A DNA stretch of 64,000 nt from the NCBI GenBank assembly GCA_911728435.2, contig OU452204.1, forward strand, positions 6,138,001 to 6,202,000. The letters run 5' to 3'. Both the position numbers and the translations under genes were made by a program. The first letter of the stretch is position 1, and each line of letters starts with the position of its first letter. The notes under the pieces are model-generated. The model was not told the origin of the DNA. It saw only the letters and a program-made list of their open reading frames with translations, and did not search any database. The DNA comes from Apoderus coryli (taxonomy: Eukaryota; Arthropoda; Insecta; Coleoptera; Attelabidae). This document shows positions 23,701-32,700 of the stretch, in pieces.

Positions 23701-26700
23701 AAACGCCCTGTATTATCACGTATAGTATTTTCCTTAAAATAAGATTCAGAAATTCTATCTTTTTTGAGACAATATTGCAATCTTCAATCTGCCAAAATGT
23801 AATTAAAGATTTATTGATTGATAAGCAAGATGTAACTTTATTATCCCTTGTATTAGGTGGAAAGTGTATATTACCACATAATACAAGGGATAATAAAGTT
23901 ATATCTTGCTTATCAATTGATGAATCAATCAATGAATCTTTAATTAAATTTTGGCAGATTGAAGATTGCAGTATTGTCTCAAAAAAAAATTTTAAAAAAT
24001 GGTTTTCAAGAACCCAAAGAAAAACAAAAATAAAAAAAAGCTGAGTTTAAATATTATGAACTCTAAAAAAAATAATTAAACCTATTAATAGAAAAAAATC
24101 AAATAATACTTTCAGTGCAATTGATCATGCACTTTACAGTGACACACAGATTATTTCTTTAACTACAAATTTAAAGATATTGATTTCCGATTAAATCCCA
24201 GATGTTAATCATTACGTGTCGTTGCCTTGGCAAAAAATATCTACATATATCGTGGAGGTAAAAAAAGAAAAATCAGACTCTTACTGAGAACGTAATTCAA
24301 TATTTGGTATTATGTCAACTACTTATATTAGTTTACATCATTTTGTCAAATTTGATGTAAAATTCACAAGGTAATATGAAATTATATGCATATTGATGTG
24401 GTTTCATGTATAACCGTACTTAAAAAATAATGCATTTAATATTTTTTGTGAGCAATACAAAATACGTATAAATAGGGAATTAAAATTTGACTGACTTCAG
24501 GGACAATAATATTTGGGCGCCCTAAAAATTGCTATTGAAATTTATTCAACTAAATTATATACTCGATTATATACGACACACAAAGGAAGCTTAGGTTATG
24601 TATCAGAAAAGTTTGACCAATTATCTGAATAAACGAATTCGTTTTTGGAACACCAAATTATATTCATAAGTCAAAAACATTTATTTGCACCAAAAAAGAG
24701 CGATATGTTATATTTATATAGAATTTAAATCTGAAAGTCGCCGCAGTGAGAAGAATTTTAGAACAAGCAGTGTCTGGGGTTTCACGACAGTGATTCGAAT
24801 TGATCGAACATTGTGCAACATGTTTTAGCAAAACGCAAAATAGCTCAATTTCGCCAGCTTCTGTAGAGTCCCAAATTGGCTCTCTGTGGCTTTGGATTTG
24901 GCTTTTAGAAGTTATTCTGTTTACTAACTAGATATAACTTGAACTAATTATTGGTTTATGTATTACATTATTATTTGATGATTATATGCTAATATCTGTT
25001 CATAATGCCTAATCGTAATAAATATTCATATCAAAACAATAATTTATTAGTAACATTTGTTTATTAAATTATATATTATTCTTTATAATTAATCAATGAC
25101 ACACACATATAACTACGTAAATACAGAGCATTTCAAAAACTACCGTTTATTTATGATTTTATATGATCTTTGCTCTAAAGCTACTTTGAGTTGGTCTATT
25201 ATTTTTTTATAAAATAATGTTCATCATAGATATATTTATATAATTGACAAAAAACGATTAAATGGGATTGTCGTTCTTGTTTCTTTCTGCATCTTATATT
25301 TTGGAGTCTGTCGTGACAGTGCAGCCTCCTGGGCTTATTTTTATCCCGCTCTCTACCCACACATTTTTAGAATAAAACTGCTAATGGCTAAATATTTTTC
25401 ATGAATTCAATTTAAAATCAACCTCTTTTAACTAATATCTTATCTTATGAAGAATATTGTACACTTACATAAATAATCTCGAGAACACCCATGTAGTGTA
25501 ATATTTATTTAAATATTGTTTAAACATATTTTGCACTGCATACAAATTTCAATACATTATAATATATTATGTTACATGAATTTTAAAAATTATTAACACA
25601 TGTATCATAATAATCGACCAATGTTGTAACACTTGGATACTAATTACAGTCAATTAATTAATACATCATTTATAAAAACAAACGTTTAAAATAATTTTTT
25701 ACTAATTTAACATTTTTCATAACATATATTTATGTTTCACCACACAGTGGCATCTTCAGATGTAGATTAATATAAGTAAGTGTAAGGAAACTTATATGAT
25801 GTAATGTAAAATATGTTAAATTTAATAAATCCGTAAAAATTGTTACAGGTTGGTTTTTCTCCATATCTACAACTGAAGAAGTGACTCTGTAGTGTTATGT
25901 AAAATATGTAAAATTTTAATGAATTCGTGAACAGTTTTAAATGTCTGAGTTTCTACATTAAAAAGTTCAATATGAATTTTCTTCAAATACCTACAAGACA
26001 AAACTATTTAAAACGATTTAATTACTAAATGTTACATCCTTTTTGTCATCGGAAAATGTGTAAAAAATATATTGTTACTCAAGATACATAATAACAATAT
26101 TTTCAAGTTTATACCACTTCCGGTAATATCAGATATTATTTCATTTGTTGCGTCTAGAGAAAGTTTCTTTATGCGTTTCGTCAGGTTTCCCTATGCTTAT
26201 TTTTTAACTAATTCTTAGATATCTTAATCCTTATGAAAATTTGGAAGATAAGTATAGTCTTATTTTAAATTTTGCTCCTTTTACCCATTTTCCAATGATG
26301 ATGATGATGTACCCGTCTATGGTTGACAGAAGAGCAGAAATAAAACTTTCGAAATCCTCATTTATAATAATTGATTGAATTATTGCATGTCCTGATAGAC
26401 AGCCTTTACTTAATTTCTAAAATTAATTATTTTGTACAGAGATTGTCAAATCGTCATCGGACGACATTTTATTTCCCGCCATGGCGAACGAACATCGGTG
26501 CACAAAGTGCTGTGTGTTTCATGTGTCAGAATTTTGACAGAATCTCTACTATTTGCGATATTCACCACTCACCGTTAAGTCAAATTATTAGAGTTTCACT
26601 GCTCGGTAGATGCAAGCTGCCTTTTTTTATTATTGTTATTATTATCATAATTATTTTTTCTATTCGATATTGTTGGTATATGTACTGTTTTTTATTTGTG

Positions 26701-29700
26701 TCTATTCACCTGGTATTATTTAGTTTATTTATTGGTTTTTGTAATGGTAAGATTACCTTTATAGATATTATTTTTATATTCAATTTACTCATTTACTTTC
26801 TGTGCTTTGATTTTTAGTTGAGTTTTGTTTAGTAATTAAGTTATTATTTAAATTGTATTTAATATATATTTTTTCCTGTATGCCTGTTGGAAGTAAAAAT
26901 CTTATTATCTGATTATTATTTCTGATATTCAGTCATTGTTCCAATGTTTTCTCATTATTCTGTGTTATTGAAGTAAGCACGCGAACTCAGCGTACCTTTT
27001 GGAGAAATCTGTGGATAAGCTTGAAAATATTCCGAAACACTCGCATCATCATCATTATCTATTACGGACCAACTACTACTAAAAAAATCGTTATTGGAAT
27101 ATTTTTCATTATTCTGCATTATAAACTGCATTTAAGAAAATTAACACAATCTCTAAAACTGTAACTAGATACTTCACGAATCTGAGGGCTGTTTCAATTC
27201 CTGTCAAAATCAACGCTTACTAACTAAGACTTTTGGAATTTCATTGGCTTTTGGCCTAAAATATGATTCAATAATATACAGTGTCACTTTTGAAAATTTG
27301 AAACTGCTATAATTGGTCATCATACGGCGTGTACGATAAACCAATAATCAATGTGGGTTTCCAAAGTACCGTGTTTATGCTTTTATTTACCCCAGAAATG
27401 TTTACCACTATTAAAAATTGGATAAAATCAACATAACTATGAAACTTATCAAAATAAATGGCAACCTCTGATATAACCGAAAGTAGTACGACCTTGAAAA
27501 TATTTAGGATTATAAGTTTTTTCTAACCCTGAAACTTCTAATGATCTACTCCTGTGAGAAACACATACTCGATGAATAGTGATTGTTTTTATTAAAAAAA
27601 AATATTTAATAATGCACTAGCATTTTCTAAATGGTATTATTGTCGTTTCAAAGCCAAATTAGCGGTGAAAATTCACTTGACTGTGATTAGTAGGTCAATT
27701 ATTTTCCAATTGCCTGACTATCTATTGTTTCTGTGAATAAAATATACACTTAATACATGTATCGATTTGTATTTCCTTTATATCAAATCCAATTAACTTT
27801 TAGTCCATGTTGTAATGTAATACTTATTAGTTATTTTAAATCCTCTCTAAATATACCTAACACAAAACCTACATATTACAATGAAATCCTACAAATAATA
27901 CCATAATACAAATATTAAATCCATGAGCATTATCCGTAGTAAAAATATTGATTGTAATTCTAATACGACTAATAAAAATTCAAGATCCTTGATACCGGAT
28001 GTCCTTAACACTAAATACTAAGTACTCCGCTTTAGAATCAAATAACAATAATAATTTATTGTAGTATAAATAAGCTTCAAAAGGATTTAGAAATACAATT
28101 TTAAAAAGATCTAAGTTCCAATCCTAAAAACAAAAATTCTAAATAATACAATACACCTTGCTACAAGTATTAAACTAAATTCTTGGACGAAAAAATCACA
28201 TTATAGTTCACATAAAAGTTTGCCAAGTCTGTAACCGAGTCAAGAGCCACATTGTTATTATAGATAATAGTAGTTAAACAAATATAAAAGATCATCATAT
28301 GATTATTTTGTAACTAAATATTTGACAATAAAGTTAACTTTATAAAAGTACGGATAATCTACATGAAAGTTAGAAACATAAATATACAAACAACTTCAAA
28401 TACCTGAGAACAATAATCATCTATTTAGCTGAGCAGAACCCACAACATGGTGGTGGCTTAACATTTTCCTGCAGCGAAAATTGTAGATATATGACAAACC
28501 AAAACTCCTCATTATGTTCAATATTGTATCACAAAAACGAGTAGCTGAACGCCGAATATACAAAGGTTAACTAGGTATCTACCCGGTGAACGCCGTTGAG
28601 TGTTAAAAGAATCAAAAGAGTTAATTAATTTTGTATAATACGGCCATTAAAGGCATTTTCAAAATATTTTTGCACATTTAGTGTTTTCAGATACTTATAT
28701 CCGAACTTAATACTAGCTCCTGACTTCTTCTTTTAGTTTCGGATACTACACAATCACAATATTGCACTCTTTTTAAAGAAAATCCAAAACAAGATCACTT
28801 TCAAAATAATTATTTGTACAGATGAATCGAAGTTTACGATGGAGGGAATATTTAACAGATTTGCAATTCAGGTTAAATGTTTTGTATATAGACTCATGAA
28901 CAGTAAATTTGCTTATTGTATGTACGAGGAAAATTTAACTAGCTGGTACAATTGATTTCTTGCTTGTATCAATTAAATGGAACTACTGCGCACTGTCAAG
29001 TGAGTCAAGAGTTATATCGAACGTTCGAAAATAGGCAGATGGTTGGGACCTTGTTACTGGCCACCTTAGTGTCCGACTCTTACAGCCCTAGATTGGGATC
29101 TTTGGAAAACCATAAAAGAGCTTTTTTGAGCAATTAGATTCTGAGGAAGAACGATAGTAGGTAACTTTCAGAATCTGGAAGCATTATTTTTGCTACGGGT
29201 GTTTTCTTATACGAGGCATGTTTTTTAAATAAGTACCGTTTTGGAATTAAAAAAAAGACGTGCAAAGATATCGCAATAATTTTATTTTTACATGAAAGCC
29301 TGTACCTTAATCTACTTTTCTACATAATTTCCGTGAATATTGAGGCACTTGTCATAACGTGGCACCAGTTTTTGAATACCCTCCTCATAAAATTCTGCCG
29401 CCTGACTTGTTAACCACTGTGCAGTGCATTGACTTTCCTTGAGCGGTACCACAATGAAGGTGAAGATTTTTTAGACCAAATTGTTACTGGTGACGAAACA
29501 GCAATACTCCTTTTCTGTCCCAAAAAACTGTGCACATGATTTTCCGGGCAGAAATTGTTTGCTTAAACTTCACTCTTTTGGGTGATGATGAATGTCGCCA
29601 TTCCATGGATTAGTGTTTCGGTTCTGGTGTGACGTAGTCCACCCATGTTCCGTCACCAGTAACAATTTAGTCTAAAAAATCTTCACCTTCATTGTGGTAC

Positions 29701-32700
29701 CGCTCAAGGAAAGCCAATGCACTGCACAGTGGTTAACAAGTCAGGCGGCAGAATTTTATGAGGAGGGTATTCAAAAACTGGTGCCACGTTATGACAAGTG
29801 CCTCAATATTCACGGAAATTATGTAGAAAAGTAAAAATTAAGGTACAGGCTTTGATGTAAAAATTAAATTATTGCGATATCTTTGCACGTCTTTTTTTAA
29901 TTCCAAAACGGTACTTACTTAAAAAACATGCCTCGTAGTATGTCAAAATTGTGGGTCAGGATTATCCATTTTTGTGCTACTGTTTCAACTCCTTGGTACT
30001 CTTTAACTTTAGATTCCCAAAGTTATAAAATTATTCTCAAAAAAAAAAACCTACGACGCTCACAGAACAATGAAAATCCCTCTTTTATTATTCAGCATAA
30101 TGTGATTTATCTAATCCAAGAATTCAAACAAGTATCGATGTATTTATATATATATATTGTGTGGTATACATATCTACTTATGACAATGCAGGTAAATACG
30201 AAGCATAAATCGAATAATCAGTTTTATAAGCTATACCTTCTATCGTGTAACTATGTAACTACTTGTAAAACTGCTCCCCTATCGATACCTAGCACAATTT
30301 TACAACCAAGTCATATTTAATGCATTTAGAGTTTATAGAGCTTCATAATCAATAAGACTGCAGTAGAACATCATGATACAATAAGGGTTTAAATATAATA
30401 TTACGTATGTAACTAACTGCTGCTTTGTACATGTGTGATATTAATGAAAAATGTGTCAAATATAAAAATACTAAACTAATGAGGTCAGTGTTTTAAATCT
30501 CTACAAAAATTGGGGTCAACTTTAGCATTTAGAATATTTACACATCGCTACTTTACCAGAACTTTAATATATTCACAGCAGTTTTTTGTTTTTCGTTATA
30601 CATAAATGTTTTGCAAAGATGTGTAAGTATACAAGATGTTTTTAATTTTATTAAATTAAATAAGTACCAAGTTATACAAAATAAATAATATCGCTATAAC
30701 TTCCTCTAACGCACATAAATTTTGCTGCAGTACTGAGAAATCGAGGGTGGTGGACAGTGTGAGTGAAGAATCTTGACCAGTGTGTAGCAACTTATAAGAC
30801 TATTATTATTAACAATAATAGAAACATAACCATTTTGATGTCTTATTATTCTTAAAACAAGACTATAGGTACATACTTATCATTCAAACATTATATATAC
30901 GGTCCGAACTCAATATTCCGCGCTGTTTAACTTCTAGATTTGTCTAAGACTATTAAAGTCTGTTGACAAACCAGCGCTAAAATTTAAAACCTTTATTATT
31001 GTCAGTTATAACTTTTACATCAATATGTTAAATCAATGGTATTTATGATTTAGTTAAACAAGTACCGTACCGTCATTGATCAAAGAAAATTTTTACAATA
31101 ATTGAAAAAATGGAGTGCTTGCACCATTTCTTTAATGCTGGCATGTGGGTTCACTTGGATATATCTCAGAATATTAACAACATTTATTTCCAAGTGACCT
31201 GCACAACTCCTTCTTTGGAATGGTCGCTGAATACTTCCACTAGTTCGTAAGCGATTTGCCAATCTTATGCAGACATTTTTCGTATAGGATCGCCTTTGCG
31301 GATATCTAAGCCCATAGATCCTTGCAAAGCATCAAAGCATTTTTGAAGCACTCGAAATAACCGCCAACAAATCATACCTATGCTTCTTCGTTAGTAATAG
31401 GTAATTGTAAAGCTTGTTGGCTTGGGGGAAGATTAAGAATACCGACAAACGTTAAAATTAAGAGGTAACGTTTTGTTTTACTTTGTTCCTACTAAGATTT
31501 CTTCAATTTTTAAAATGGTTTTAGTTCAATATACTTAGGTAGAAAGTGAGGATATTATAATGTTGTCTGATTCGAATATAAATATTGGTACATTACAAAT
31601 GGTCCATCCAACCGAAGAATTTTGGATTAGACAGACTCTATAACCCAATCATCTATAAAACATCATTTACTCAATATCTTCCGAATTACGTTAAGTATAT
31701 TTGAAATTCGTACTGAAATTTAAGAACACGATTTGTCAGATTATTCTTGAAAAACCAGTCGCCGTTATTACTGCTAAACGATTGATCTATGAAAGCAATA
31801 TGATATAGTTTAACGATTCTAAATCAAGTTATTATTCTGTGTCTATTCAATGGCCAAATCCCACGTGAATATCATACTTCTGGCACTTTTTCGGCGGCTG
31901 TATCGTTAATGCCAGTCTCAGAATTGGAGAGATGAGCAGGTGACCGTTATAAGTACCTATGCATTGTAGCAGAATCTCTTTTATCATTATTTATAGCATG
32001 GACGTATATTAAAAGCATCTAACTTACATCATAGACTTTGCAAAAAGAGATATTGTGTAAAATATAAATAGGTATGAGTCAAAAGACAGACACTAAGTAC
32101 TTATCTACCCATTTATTGTGATCAAGAACAATCATGACTAAGAAAATAAACAAGTAGTTAAACATACGAAGAACATCAAAAATAATCGTAGAATTTTATA
32201 AATTAATCAAATTGTAAGCTGTTTTGGGCTTGGGAGAAACTAACAATAACAGACAACAATAGCAAAAATATTGAAATAGTGCAATAATCCGCAAAATTTT
32301 GATGATTGCGAATTGTACTGGAATGCACAAATCCTTGTAGAATTAACAAGATAAGTATATCCAAATTTAAAGATTATAAAGGAGATATAAGTAATGATTA
32401 TTAGTTTTGCAAATGTCAATCCATTGAATCGAGTACTATATGGAAGAAGCTACCAAAGCCGAAGATTTTTAAGGAACTAAGCTGTAGGTATATGGTATGT
32501 ATGTATATGGTTGGTTTTTTCATTACTTAACTGTTTAACATTTTTGAGAGGATTTTATAAATTTAAACACCTTCTGCCTCGAGTTCTTTCATATTTTTAA
32601 AGATTGTATACCTAGACATAATTTTTGCCAAAGGCCCTCAGATTAAATTACAATCATCATTCAATACCGTACTACCTATTTTTAATGAGAGCTTTGTTTT

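Noticed and set aside
26371..26817. A 148-codon ORF looking like a membrane protein
   Set aside because: The hydrophobic C-terminal half comes from T-rich DNA that is probably the 3' UTR of a LINE. Only the first part has family similarity.
29928..30320. A 130-codon plus ORF
   Set aside because: It starts inside the mariner TIR, has no domain and consists largely of low-complexity sequence.
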